Shown piece by piece: positions 24,111-35,600 of a DNA stretch of 64,000 bases. The stretch is from Bettongia penicillata ogilbyi. Its lineage: Eukaryota > Chordata > Mammalia > Diprotodontia > Potoroidae. Every line of letters starts with the position of its first letter. Within the stretch, counting starts at the first letter, position 1. The position numbers were made by a program, and so were the translations under genes. Location of the stretch: NCBI GenBank assembly GCA_023548195.1, contig JAJHZJ010000252.1:5826242-5890241 (forward strand). Direction: 5' to 3'. The notes beneath the pieces are model-generated. The model had not been told where the DNA came from, searched no databases, and worked only from the letters and a program-made list of their open reading frames with translations.

Positions 24111-25145
24111 AGGAGTGCCAGCCGCGGGTGGGAGAGGCGGGTGACAAGTGCCCGATGGGTCCATCGCTCCTTCCCAGGGGCGCCCGGGCCGCCCTGCGGC
24201 GGAGCCCGGCGTGGGAACAGCCGCTGCCCCGCGGAGTCGGGCCTCCCCGCCCGCTGGCCGCAGCCTGGCTGCCCTGTCCCTCGGGTGGAAGAAGAGGGCA
24301 GGGAGAGAGGGCAGCCGCAGCGCGCGGCCTCGGCCCCTACTCGGACCAGTCTGGGCTCCTTGCCAAGAAAGTATCAGTTGCTTTGCGGGGAGCCTGACCT
24401 AGCGCTGCTGACAGGTGGCAGCCTTGAGAGCAAGGGGGTGGGGGAGTGGAAGGGGCGGGGATTCAGGTGGCCCCCTCCTGCTGGGGTTCCCCCATGCTTC
24501 ACCCTTTTTTTAAAGGTTCTCATTTGCACCTCTGGGCTCACCTCCAACCCTAGACATCAGAAACCCTTCCAGGATTTAGCTGGGCCAAAAGGAAGCGCAG
24601 GAATTGTGAACTTTATTTCCCTCCACAGCCTCTGAGGTAGCCTACTTTCAGAGTCCTTAAATAGTCATGTCAGCGCTGCTCAAATACGTTAGTTCATCCC
24701 CTGGGTCCTAGAGTAGCTTATTGAAGCTCTCTGGGAGGGAGGCCCTGTGAGCAGGCCGCGCAGGCAGTGAGAGGCACAGGCAGTGAGGCTCCCTCTTGCC
24801 TGGCACCACCATGTATGCTGTGTAAAAGCAGGCTGATCCTCTCCCTCTCTCACCCCCACTGCACCCCCACTCCCTACCCCTACGGGGCTGAAGTCTTCCA
24901 TGTATTGTAATTTCAGCAACATTGAATGCAAGATTATGGTGGCTGTAACCTCCTGGCTTTATGTATAGGCTCAGTCATGATGCTGAGACTTCACTTAAGT
25001 GAAGGAACACAGAAGGGAAGAAACTAGTGGCTTTTTTGTTTTTGGAAATGCCACCTCTATGGTCAGTATATAGCTTTCCTGAGTCAGAAGAGATGCCCTA
25101 TTACTCAGCTTCTAAGATGTCAGTGGTAGAGTATGACCCCAGGAC

Positions 25146-25898
25146 TGTAGGTTAATGGAATATGAGACCTTCCCTGGTCATTAATAGGCCTATGTGACCA
25201 TATGTGTTCCCTTTTTTCCTTAGAACAAGAGTCATGTTCCCAGGTCTAAAGGTACACAGGTATTTCAGTCATGGATGTCTCACTGCTTTGAACTCTGGCT
25301 CATTTCACAGCTGTGATATATACAATGCTAAAGTCAGGTAGAGCCCATCAGATGATTCAGGGAGATCTACATTTCCTTGAGGGAGGAACTTGCCTAAGGA
25401 ACTGGCTACCTGGGTGGTGACAGCCCTTGAGCTGCATAGCTGTTATGGCACATGGACAGTCAAGTTTGCTTAGGGGGAAGCTTGCTTGAAGCTTGCTTTC
25501 ACACTTTTTTGTACTGAGCCAATTAGGCACTGAGTTGTGATGCCTTCTGGCTCTGAGCCTATTAATTGAAAACTGTACATACTGGGAGGTTGATATTTCA
25601 CTTTGAGGCTCTCTCATGGGAAGAATGTTTCTTTGTGATTTAGTCAGATAACTTTGGGCAGCTGTTGATAAGGAGTCTCCCCAAGCTTTGGTACTTTATG
25701 GGTGACTGGGTATCTATTACTCTGTTTAGACAGTTGGAACCCATCTATTAGATTCTTTCTTGGATACTCACTTCTTTCTACTCGATTTATCTGTCTGAAT
25801 TGTTTAATTAAGTAAGATTATTGACCCATTTGAAGTTGTCTTTCCTTTAGAACCTATGCTAGCAGCCCACCCTGTGTGCTAGTGTGCTTGCTAATACA
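25146..25898. mobile_element. Solo LTR-like insertion (753 bp) inside the CPSF1 retrocopy
   Basis: The CPSF1 frame stops at 'gaccccaggac' (25136-25145) and resumes at 'aggacccaggacctaaag' (25899 on). AGGAC flanks the insert on both sides (25141-25145 and 25899-25903), a 5-bp duplication. The insert begins TGTA and ends TACA, the usual LTR termini (TG...CA). It has no recognised coding sequence. A 5-bp duplication suits ERV-L-like or several other retroviral integrases. The strand is not determined. Confidence 0.75.
25409..25462 (+). repeat. 54-bp segment duplicated from the CPSF1 retrocopy, inside the LTR
   Basis: Matches 26260-26313 at 53 of 54 bases (only 25423 G versus 26274 A differs). 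The copy at 26260 sits in continuous CPSF1-derived sequence (VLQKS ... VVTT.EL ... TWTVI), so that copy is the source. Confidence 0.9.
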
Positions 25899-26214
25899 AG
25901 GACCCAGGACCTAAAGACCCCTCACTACATTACTTTGAGGAGCCTGAGGGATGGCTTTGACCATAATGTATACACATAGGTGTAAGTGGACCCTGATAGG
26001 TGCTTTCCAGTCTCGCTGATCTATAGAACATGGCTTGTAGTGCTGCCTTTCCAAAGGGAGACTGTGGCAGAAGAGCATGAGGGGCTAGTAGGAGAAGGGC
26101 AGAAATCAAGTTCCCTACAAAGCTACATTATTGATATTCAGGTCTTGGGTGAGAAAGCTCCTAAACACCACTGATCTGCAATTCCTTCATGAGTACCATA
26201 AGCCCATTCTCATC

Positions 26215-26226
26215 TTATTTGGAATG
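26215..26226 (+). other. Internal deletion junction in the CPSF1 retrocopy
   Basis: Codons for I-L-I-L-F (ending 26220) are followed directly by N-G-A-L-S-V-L-Q-K (from about 26223). In CPSF1 these lie far apart (about residue 170 and about residue 445, from memory). Either a skipped-exon mRNA was copied or a genomic deletion came later. Confidence 0.75.
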
Positions 26227-28912
26227 GAGCATTGTCTGTGCTTCAGAAGAGCATTTGGCCCTGGGTGGTGACAACCCTTGAGCTGCATAGCTGTTATGGC
26301 ACATGGACAGTCATCACACCCTTGTGCAAGGAAGATGAGACTACCAAGGTGTTGGAAGTGGCAGAACAGAAGCCCAGCTTCCCAGAAACAGAAGATGGGA
26401 AGTGACATTCTCAGCTGGGAAGATTCACCATGATCCTATAAATAGATCAGGAGATCATGGATCTGGATGCAAGTGGCTTTGCCCGTTGTCTATGCTGGTA
26501 ATACTAGTAGCAATCACTGTATTGTCCAGGTGTCACCCCTCAGTATTCATCTACTAGAATGAGTGAACCAGTTGCACTTCACTCCTGTGGACCTGGGCTC
26601 TACCTTTGTGCAATGTGCCATCACTGATCCTTATGTGGCCATCATGAGTGCTGAAGGTCATGTGACTATATTCCTTCTGAAAAGCGATTTCTTTGGGGGC
26701 AAGAGCCATCACCTTGTTCACAAGCCCCCTTTGTATCACCAGTCAAAGATGATGGTAATCTTTGTGTACTAGGATGTCAGTGATACCACTGAAAGCAGAA
26801 CAGCTAGGCCTAGGGATGGGCTGGGAGGTCTGGAGGCTGAGGGTGTGGGACCTGAGACCAGCCCCATAATGGGTGATGCAGAGGAGATGTTGTATGGAGA
26901 CTCTGGTTCCCTGTTCAGCCCCAACAAAGAAGAGACTGGAAGGAGCCATCTCCTATCTGTTGACTGGGACCCTCTCCCATACAGAACAGAGCTTACCTGC
27001 TGGTCTGTGTCAGTAAGAGAGAGTGAGGCCATGGGAATCTATCAGCTCCAGTTTGGCACCTAGCCTTCTATTAAAGACTTTCCCTGTTGGGCAATGGGTA
27101 CTAGTAGACCGCTCCTTTGTACAACAAGTTACCCAGAATAACACCAAGAAGAAAGAAGTGACAAGGTAAGAACTTTCTCTTGTTAAGATGTTACTGGTTG
27201 TCCTGGGCAACCATCAGACCTATCTCTACTTGCAGGAACTGAAGTCATTCTAATTCAGCCAGAGCAGCCTCAAGTGTGAAAAGGTTCTCCACAATTTCAG
27301 TTTTGGGAGAAGTCAAGGTCATCAAGGAAGAAGTCAGAGGAGGAGGTAGGACTGATGAAAGTGTTGGTGCTTGGGGCTGTGTGACCTGGTTCTGTTACCT
27401 TATGGCTGTTCGGGGTGTTTATCTGTGGTCTCTCACTCCACTGGCTGCTGATCACTGGTTAGAAAACCCTTTAGTTGCACTCCATGGGAAATGATGGCCC
27501 CATTAATGCCTTTGCTTCTTTCCACAATGTCAACTCTCTAAGGGAATTCCTGGACTTTATCAGACAGAGGGAACTTCCAGTGTTCTTACAACCAATTTGT
27601 CCTGTGATGCTCCCTGGCCAATAAGACAGATTCCATTGAGATGCACAGCTCACTCTGCTGCCCATCCCATGGAGTCCAAGGTCTATGCTGTGGCCAGCAC
27701 CACCAATGCCATGGATACCCTCATCCTTGAATGACAGGCAAAAAGAAGGAATTTGAGACTGTAGAGTGAGATGAACGATATATCTACCCCTTGCAGGAGG
27801 CTTTCTCTATCCAGTTTAATCTCTCTAGTCCCTTGGGAGGCCATCCCCAATGCCAAGGTTGAGCTGGAGGAATGACAGGATGACCTACAGTAAGACAGTG
27901 TCCCTTTGCAGTGAGGAGACTGGGTCTGGCCTCAAGGGCTAGTGGTTACTGAAACCTTACTCATGCAAAGGGAGAAGGTCATATGATAAGGAAGGATTCT
28001 CACTATGGACATGACTGAGGTAGTTCCAGAGCCCAGAAATTGCTAACAAAGAACATGTTCAAAATACTGCGTGAGAAAGAGCAAAAGGGCCCAATAACAG
28101 TTCTCAATCACTGCAATGACCACCTGGTATCAGCCACTGGCCCAAAAATCTTCCTGGGGAGTCTTCAGGCCAGTGAACTGATGGATATATGGCTTTTATT
28201 GACACACTGCTCTACATTCATCAGATGATCAGTATGAAGAATTTCAACTCCAACCAGTTGATATAATGAAGAGTATTTCTCTGTTTTGTTACCAGAAGAA
28301 CAAAACCCTGAGCCTATTGTCCCAGGATGCCAAACCCCTGAAGCTATACAGTGCTCAACTTGGCTTTCTGGGGTCAGATCAGGAAAGCAATCTCATGTTT
28401 TCCATGTATCTGCCTGATGCTAAGAAGAATTTTGGGGAGATATAGCTGCTACAACAGGCAGACTTCCCTGTGTGTGGCCATGTGAACACATTCTGGAGGA
28501 CACCATGCTCAAGGGTGGCTATAGGACCCAGCAAGCAACCCATTTTCAACAAGCATATAACATGATTTGCCACATTAGGTGGTGGTATTGGGCTGGCTCC
28601 TATTGACAATGCAGGAGAAGACATACCAGCATCTGCTGATGTTGCAAAATGCCCTGACCTCTAGGCTGCCCCATCATGCTGGCCTAAACCCCCATGGGTT
28701 TTGGATGATGCATGTCGACTGTCACATTCTACTGAATGGTGTACACAGTGTTCTTGACAGGGAACTCCTTAATCATTATTTCTACCTTAGCACCGTGGAA
28801 CATGGAGAGCTTGCCAAGAAGACTGAGATCACACCTGACATTATTTTGGATGATCTGTGAGAGGCTGATCATGTTGCAGCTCATTTCTAGTTGTCCTGTC
28901 TTTAATACACAC

Positions 28913-28952
28913 TTCTGGAGGGAAGGAAGGAAGAAGGGAAGAAAGGAAGTCA
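28913..28952. repeat. GGAA-rich purine tract
   Basis: Degenerate (GGAA)n just after the end of the CPSF1 retrocopy. It may descend from its poly(A) tail. Confidence 0.75.
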
Positions 28953-29054
28953 ATGTCTTTAGTCACCTTGTTTATATTTACAGAGGACTTAAAACGGCAA
29001 AAACAAAACCTGCATAAGAAGAAACAGAGTATGGAATATATGCATGTAGATCTG

Positions 29055-29480
29055 TCTTTCAGGTGATTTCTTGTCTTTCATTTTCACTGTCTTCACTGAT
29101 TATATATCCAGCTCACCATTCATTGATCTGCCAGAGTCACCCTTCTTTGGCAAGAGTCTTCTCTCACTCAATAGCCTTCAGTGTCTTCTTATTGTCCATA
29201 GACAATATCAAACTCCTTTGCCTGACATTCAAGGCTGCCCACAATTGAGCAATATCCTAATTTTCTAGTCTTAAATATCTCTTCATATGTAAATTGGACT
29301 ACTCCTCCTCCCTGTTCCATCTTTATCCAGCCTTCAAAGTTTTCCCACATTGGCATCTGATCAATTCATTTTCAATATCTCCTTTCCCTTTTTATCTACT
29401 AAAATATAAAAAGAATTATTGTTACTTTCTTTTTATGCCAGCTTCATTTCTCAGTATATTCTATCCCTTTCCTCAAAACA
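29055..29480 (+). repeat. L2 LINE segment
   Basis: 'caatagccttcagtgtcttc', 'atcaaactcctttgcctgac', 'attcaaggctgcccacaatt'. L2 internal 3' part, without the terminal motif. Confidence 0.65.
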
Positions 29481-29634
29481 GTGAGTCATCCTTTATAACA
29501 AAGAAAAATGGGAGAGGGGAAAAACAGTCCAGCAAAACCAATTTATCAACCAATTCTGACATTATATAGAGTAGACCACTTCTAGTCTCCCACCTCTGCA
29601 AAGGGAGAGAGCTACATTCTCCTACCTCTTCATA

Positions 29635-29985
29635 ATCATGCTTGTTATTCATTCTTACCAAGTATTCAGTTTCTGTTCTTGCCATTTATATTGTTGATAT
29701 TATTGTCCATTTTCCTGGTTCTGCTTACTTATCTCTGTCTCCATACATCTTTCCATGTTTCTTTGTACTCTTTATATTCATCATTTTTTACAGAACAGCA
29801 ATGTTTTATTCCACTTACTATAATTTGTTTAGTCATTCCCTTCTTAATGAGCATCCTATTATTTGATACTACAAATACTACTATATTTTGATATATACAA
29901 AACTTTGGATTTTTTTTCCTTTGATTTTCTCAAGACATGTGCCTAGCATGGCATTTTAAGGTCAAGGGTATGGATATTTTAGTCA
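29635..29985 (-). mobile_element. L1 3' fragment, antisense
   Basis: 'aacagcaatgttttattcca', 'tttagtcattcccttcttaa', 'tttaaggtcaagggtatgga'. Confidence 0.65.
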
Positions 29986-29989
29986 TTTT

Positions 29990-30385
29990 CTTGTGTTCAT
30001 CCTGCGTTACCAAAGAAGACCATACCATCAAAGAAATGATGACATGACTTGCACTTGACTCTGTTTTGAGTGAGGAAGGGCTGTGCAGGTCACCAGCCTC
30101 ACTTCTCCAGAGTCATCTGAATTCAATGACCTGATATTCCTCAGGATGACTGGAGATGACTCAGGATGCACTGGGAGATCTTGGCTCTGTTAGGTCAAGT
30201 TTTATGCAGATACTCACTTAGGGTGAGGTAACACCCATTCATTGAATAAGTCTGTTTAAGAAGTAGGCAGGGCACAGTTCCTTTAATAAGTCAAAGAAAA
30301 GAAAAGACCTCTGGCTGGGAGGGAGACAGAAACAGTTACTATTGATAATCATTCTGAAACCAGGAGGGTCCAGAATAGTTCCAAA
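29990..30385 (+). repeat. Marsupial dispersed repeat family 'B' (about 400 bp)
   Basis: 'accaaagaagaccatacca', 'atgacttgcacttgact', 'gtgcaggtcaccagcctcac', 'aggatgactggagatgactc', then the 6222-type block. Related copies are at 48250-48785, 53525-53830, the tail (reverse) of the SINE at 49995-50305, and 6222-6382. It is clearly an interspersed element. The class is uncertain (SINE tail or LINE 3' end). Confidence 0.75.
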
Positions 30386-30990
30386 TGGCTTTCCAGAATG
30401 CCTGGAACAATTTCTAGTTTCATCAATAGTATGTTAGTGTGAGTAGAGACTGTTGGTGCAATTTTGAAGTCATGCAATCATCCTGGAAGTCAGTTGGGAA
30501 CTATACTAAAAGGTCACTAAACTGAGGATACCTTTATTCAATGATAACACTACCATGCATACATCCCAAAGAAATCAAAGACAGAGGAAAGGATCATATG
30601 TACAAAGGATATTTGTAGCGTCACTATTTTGTTATAGCAAAGAAACTGAGGCAAAGGGAGTGCCCATCATTTGGGGAATGGCTGAGTAATCATAGTATGC
30701 AAATGTAATGGAATACTATTATACCAAAAGAAATGACAACAGGGACCAAATCAGACAAACTTTGACACAAAACGAAAACTGCAGAACTAGGAGGAGGATG
30801 TATACAATGACTCTAACACCGTAAAAAAAGCAACTGTGAAAGTTTAAGAACTGTGATAAACTCAATGATCAATTAGAACTCTGGAAGTATGGTAATGGGT
30901 CATACTTCTCACCTTGTAGCAGAAATGACATACCAGAAGCATTCAATCAGAAACATATATTTTTACACATGGCCAATTTGTAGATTTGTT
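30386..30990 (+). mobile_element. L1 LINE 3' fragment
   Basis: 'tcatcctggaagtcagttgg', 'gcccatcatttggggaatgg', 'gtaatggaatactattatac', 'gcagaactaggaggaggatg'. Confidence 0.75.
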
Positions 30991-31044
30991 TTTGATTATA
31001 TGTATTTGTTATTAGGTGGCACATATTTTTGTTTGTACAGATAG

Positions 31045-31215
31045 TAATCAGGTGGCATAGTGGACAACTGGATTTGCTGTCAGAAAGACCCAAGTTCAAA
31101 TCTTGCCTCAGACACCTATGAGCTGTATGACTCTGGGCAAGTCATTTAATGTCTGGCAAGAGCAATGGAACTGACTCTCATCCCAGAGTCTCTGGCTTGA
31201 TGAAATCTCATTGCA
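31045..31215 (+). repeat. Marsupial SINE
   Basis: 'caggtggcatagtggacaac', 'ttcaaatcttgcctcagaca', 'tgactctgggcaagtcattt', with a different tail ('aatggaactgactctcatcc') from the main SINE family here. Confidence 0.8.
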
Positions 31216-31939
31216 ACAATATTTAACATATGGCTAGAACATTAGTCACCAAACAGCCAACCACAAGGATAGAAATGTTTGCATATTCAAGTGTCTTATG
31301 ATTTCCTATACATTATGGCCATTCCATTCCCCCTCTCAAACACAAGGGTTTTATCCTATAACATTGCTTTGAATGATCTGAATCCATCGGTTAATGTATA
31401 GCAGCCTCAAAAGAAATAGTTGATAGGTTCTAGTCATATCATCTCACAATGACTAATACTCTGGTACAAAGGGCAATAACATGTAAAGGGCCATAAGGAA
31501 ATGCTGCTCTAATGAGAGCATAACCATCCTGATAATTGTTCCTGTGCGTCAGCCTGAAGGATGATACCTTTTATGTAACCAGTACAGATTTGATCCCTTA
31601 ATTTTGAGAACTCTCTTTCCTGATTACAAGATCAGCTTAAGAAGAATTCTTCAGAAATTCTAATGATTTTCTCTTTTTAAAATGATCCAAAACAGATATA
31701 AGATGAGAACTTTATTGGGAACCAGAAAAGGGGGGCACAAAGGAAATAATTAAATTTATTCTTCTTAGGTCATGTGTTGGATCATCCAATAGATCTATAA
31801 AGTTCTGGAGTTCGATAGACTCAAGAGCTCAGGTACAAGACTCTGCTGTTTACTGCTTTACTAATATATCTTTATGAAGGCTAGAAAATCATCAAACTAT
31901 GTATGGAGGTAGGCAAGGTATTATCAATGCTGAATCTAC

Positions 31940-32455
31940 AGCACACTTAGAACTGCCAAATTATTATTGCTAAACATCTTCAATGGCTCCCTAGTGCTTC
32001 CACAATAAAATGTGAAATCCTCAGCATAGTCTATAAGGACTTCTAAAATAAAGTCCTAACACCTCCTTTCCCAGCCTTATTTCATATTACTCACCTACAT
32101 GCACTTGTCACTCCCCTAAGTTAGCTCTGCGACTAATTTCCTGAGTCCCAATATTTCCTTCTCCCACCTCTCAACCCTTGCCTAGATGATCTGCCCCATC
32201 TGACACCTACTTACTTCTTCACCTCTGCATCTTGGAAACCCTAGCTTTCTTCAGAATGTGGTTCAGATGCTGTGTCTTACACAACACCTTTCCTGATCCC
32301 TCTAAGATGGTCATGTTCTCTTCCTCTCAAAATGACTTGTGTTATTTTCTATACACTTTCTATTTACTTACCTGTGAGTACGTTATATCCCTCTAGTAGC
32401 ACGTAAGCTTCTTGAGGGTAGACACTGCTTCATTCTTGTTTTTGCCATAAATATA
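31940..32455 (+). repeat. L2 LINE (3' 500 bp)
   Basis: 'caatggctccctagtgcttc', 'aatgtgaaatcctcagcata', 'cccagccttatttcatatta', 'gtaagcttcttgagggtaga'. Confidence 0.8.
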
Positions 32456-32529
32456 AGGACAGGAACTGGACCTCTGATAGGGAACTCTTGAGCAAGGAAA
32501 ACTTCCTCCACCATTGCAGGTTAGCATTA

Positions 32530-32685
32530 TCTGTGCAACTGACAGTGTTAAAGATTTGCCCTGAGCACAAAGAGGTTAAGTGACTCTCCCAGAGTCACAC
32601 AGCTAGCATGCAGCAGAACCCAGTCTTTTCTGGTTTCTGGGCCAGTTCAGCTCTCTATCCACTAGGCCATGATGCCTTGCATAGT
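32530..32685 (-). repeat. SINE fragment
   Basis: 'aagaggttaagtgactctcc', 'agagtcacacagctagcatg', 'ctctctatccactaggccat'. Confidence 0.8.
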
Positions 32686-35600
32686 GGATTGTTTATAAAT
32701 GTTAGCTGAATAGAATTGTGGGTAAAAGATAGACTTAAAAAATTAAGATGCCTACAATTTATTAACACACAGTTTCCATATTTAAGGTTAGACTTTATTT
32801 TAAGGCAAAGGATTATCACAGGTTTTATATTAACAAGGTGGCTGTTTATACATGTGGGTGTAAGCCAACATCATAACACTGCTTTAAATACTATAAACTT
32901 CAATTTCTATTGGATTATTTACAGTACAAAACTAGTATAGAAAACAAATAGGAAATATCACAGTGTCTGTAACATTGTAATAGCAGTTTGTGAAACAGTA
33001 AGGTGCATTTTCTGTAAAAGCAAAATTAACCTTGGTTCTAAAGAGACTATATCTTACTATGGCTGGGGGCAAACATTACAATTAGAAAGGAAATAATGTC
33101 AGGTTGCAGCTCTCACTTCCTGACTCTGTGAGCAATCAATACAAGAACTTAGGATGTGATCAGCATTTTGAACTTCATTCTTTTAGAAATGCACGTAAGG
33201 TAACTGTGCCCTTGGACTCACGTCTATAATTATGTCTTTATATGTTGCTTTGTCCTTGAACATATATCTGCTAAGGTTCCACAAATGTTAATTTTTTTTC
33301 CCTGGCAGACATGTCCATTTAATTTCATACAATTCTTTTCAATTTTTCTGACAGGACAGAAATATTGAAGAAGTCATTTTATATTATATTAAGTTTTGGA
33401 CAACAAATCGCTACAATCCTTATGCTTAAAAAATTATGTTAACGTGTAACTTTTTGGTATACTTGAGACTACTGTTGTGCTATGATTTAATTTAATTGCA
33501 TTTAATTCTGTAACTTATGATACTGTGGAATATATTAAAGGATTTGGCAGTTTGGTGTATTTGGACCTAATTGCTCTATATAACTATTTTTGAATGTATC
33601 CAAAAGTGCCCAGAAATGACTTGCTGAGTTGTTTTCAAGATAATCCAGAGCTTTTTGCTTCTACAAAAAGGCATTTGTGGAAAAATCATTAAAAATTTGA
33701 ATTATACAATGCAGAACTAGTGTTAGATTTGCCATTCTGATGTGCATTAGTAGGATTTTCAAAGTGATAGCTAATTCTTACTATTTGACTACTCACTGAT
33801 TGCTTCTATAGCTATATATGTATATATATTTGTATAAGTATACATATATAATCATAGGTACACATAGATACTTTACTTAATATTGGTAATGTTTTACTTG
33901 AGCCCCAATGCAAATATAATACAAGGGATGCCATTTTATCATGAATATCATTGATGCTGCTGTTAATTATGTGAGTAGAAACATTAATAGCAATTCTCAG
34001 ATATGACTAGGTATGTTCGTAGGACTAACTACACATTATTCCTTTATGGTCACATGGTAATTAATTAACTGCTTTAGTGAATTACTACTGCATATGATAT
34101 AGTCGTAGATTGTTTGACAAGGTAATAAAACCCTGTTTCTATAATTACTGTTAGTTCTGTAAAAATATTTGCGCAATGAAATAAATTCTGTGCTACTCTT
34201 TTGGAAATTTTCCATTCCTATCACTGATTAAGATGTAGCATTGCCATACAAGCCCTGAGTATAGCTGGCATATGGCTTTTGGATAGAACTCAATTTTAAA
34301 ATATTCATTTTTCTGGGTTTTCGTCAATGTAGGTTTGTTACAGAAATCCAAAAGAATATAGCACTACCTTACCATCTTTTCACACTGGTGATATTATCTG
34401 GGGTCTCTTTTACTATCCATTCCAATCTGCAGATAGATAAAGGGGATCTACCCCATCCATCTATCTGAGTGGAAGGTCAGTGGATGTTCAAAGACGAAGT
34501 GTTGACTTTTTTGAAAAGAATATCATGGTAGAGGTGTCTGCCAGATTGATCCTAGAGCTAATTTTTGCCTTTGGTTGTCATAGTCTTACTCCTGTGAGCC
34601 TCTGTGTAAAAATGAAATTAAATCGAGCACAGAGTGACTTACATCCTGCTACCCTTCAGAAGACATCCATAACACTGAAGGGTTAAAAGGCCCTCCCCTC
34701 CAAAAAAATTAAAAGAAAGACAGATCTGGTCATTTAAACAAATCTCCTCTGAAGAGTATGTGTACTTTGAAGAAGATTCTCCTAATCAAATGCATTTATC
34801 ACTGACAAATGGAGATTGTCTAGGGACCCTAAAGACATGCCTAACTTGAGGCAACACTACAGCCTCTGTTAAGGCCAAATTATAACAAAAGCAACTTGCT
34901 GATGACTGCCAACAGGCATAAGTAGTATATAGTTCCTTTACACTAAGTCTATTGCATTTTCTACTTCATATAATATACATAATGACAACGCACAAAGGTA
35001 AACACCATAAATTAACATCACAGACAACATATAGCAAAACATCAGCCAAAGCTTCATTTCTCTACTAGATTCCTATATGGCACATGTTTACATTGATACA
35101 CGTTAAAATGTTTCATGTTTAATGTCCACAAAAAGTTGTCTTCTTCTCCCTACCAACCTTCCCTCTTTAGAATATTGATGTTTCAAAGAAGCAGACACAG
35201 AAAAATGGGGTTATTTTGGAAATTAATAAAGGCTCATGGCCATAGATCTATTACAAACATTAAGATGATTCAGTCGTATGTATGAAGCTGTAGTTGTCAC
35301 ATCTGAAACAAACAAACAAAAAAGGATATAAAAGAGTTTCTACTTTGACTGAGAATAATTAGAAATGAGGCTTTGGCCTCTGGGGGAAATTGAGGTACAA
35401 GAGGAGAACCCAATAACATTCTTTCAGCAACAAATTTGGGAAATCAGCAATGACTTTTCCCAGGAATTAGGCAAAACTGTTGCTGTGAAAGCTGGCACAG
35501 TGTATTTGTGGGAAATTGCAAGGGGGAGAAGAAAAAAGCAGGAGAGGAAAAGAAATGAAGAGATCTGAATTCAGGCATTTTATTACAACAACATACAATG

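Larger units (their letters stand above)
23640..24470. promoter_or_regulatory. XK: CpG island and XK promoter region
   Basis: The only strongly G+C- and CpG-rich stretch in an otherwise A+T-rich window. It covers XK exon 1, the start of intron 1 and about 440 bp upstream. It holds GC-box-type sequences ('ggcccgcccgcc' near 24080-24092; 'aggggcgggg' at 24451-24460) and no clear TATA box near the XK start. The transcription start site cannot be read from sequence. The CPSF1 retrocopy begins about 0.35 kb beyond the island's right edge. Confidence 0.8.
24811..28890 (+). pseudogene. CPSF1P: CPSF1 processed pseudogene (retrocopy), decayed
   Basis: Intronless copy of the mRNA for CPSF1, the 160-kDa subunit of the cleavage and polyadenylation specificity factor. 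It starts at 24811 with ATG in 'caccaccatg' as M-Y-A-V-stop-K-Q-A (the fifth codon is already a stop). It continues T-G-L-K-S-S-M-Y-C-N-F-S-N (near 24890), S-V-V-E-Y-D-P (25120), [14 protein letters not shown] (26070), VNQLHF.PVDLG (26555), [14 protein letters not shown] (26630), [14 protein letters not shown] (26885), KEFETVE (27745), [15 protein letters not shown] (28075), [20 protein letters not shown] (28600) and [16 protein letters not shown] (28815). The CPSF1 stop position is at 28888-28890. Many stops, frameshifts and a deletion of roughly 270 codons at 26220/26222 exclude function. A solo LTR-like insertion lies at 25146-25898. No poly(A) tract survives. The tail may have decayed into the purine-rich run at 28913-28950. 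Confidence 0.95.

Noticed and set aside
24128..24635. Three overlapping plus-strand open frames (84-164 residues) in the XK CpG island
   Set aside because: G+C-rich DNA has few stops. The products are Arg/Pro/Gly-rich with no recognisable domain, and there is no splice or conservation evidence.
24811..28890. CPSF1 segments as a working gene or a set of small genes (frames such as 26563-26772 and 28579-28860)
   Set aside because: They are pieces of one retrocopy in shifting frames. There is a stop at codon 5, many other stops, a large deletion and an LTR insertion.
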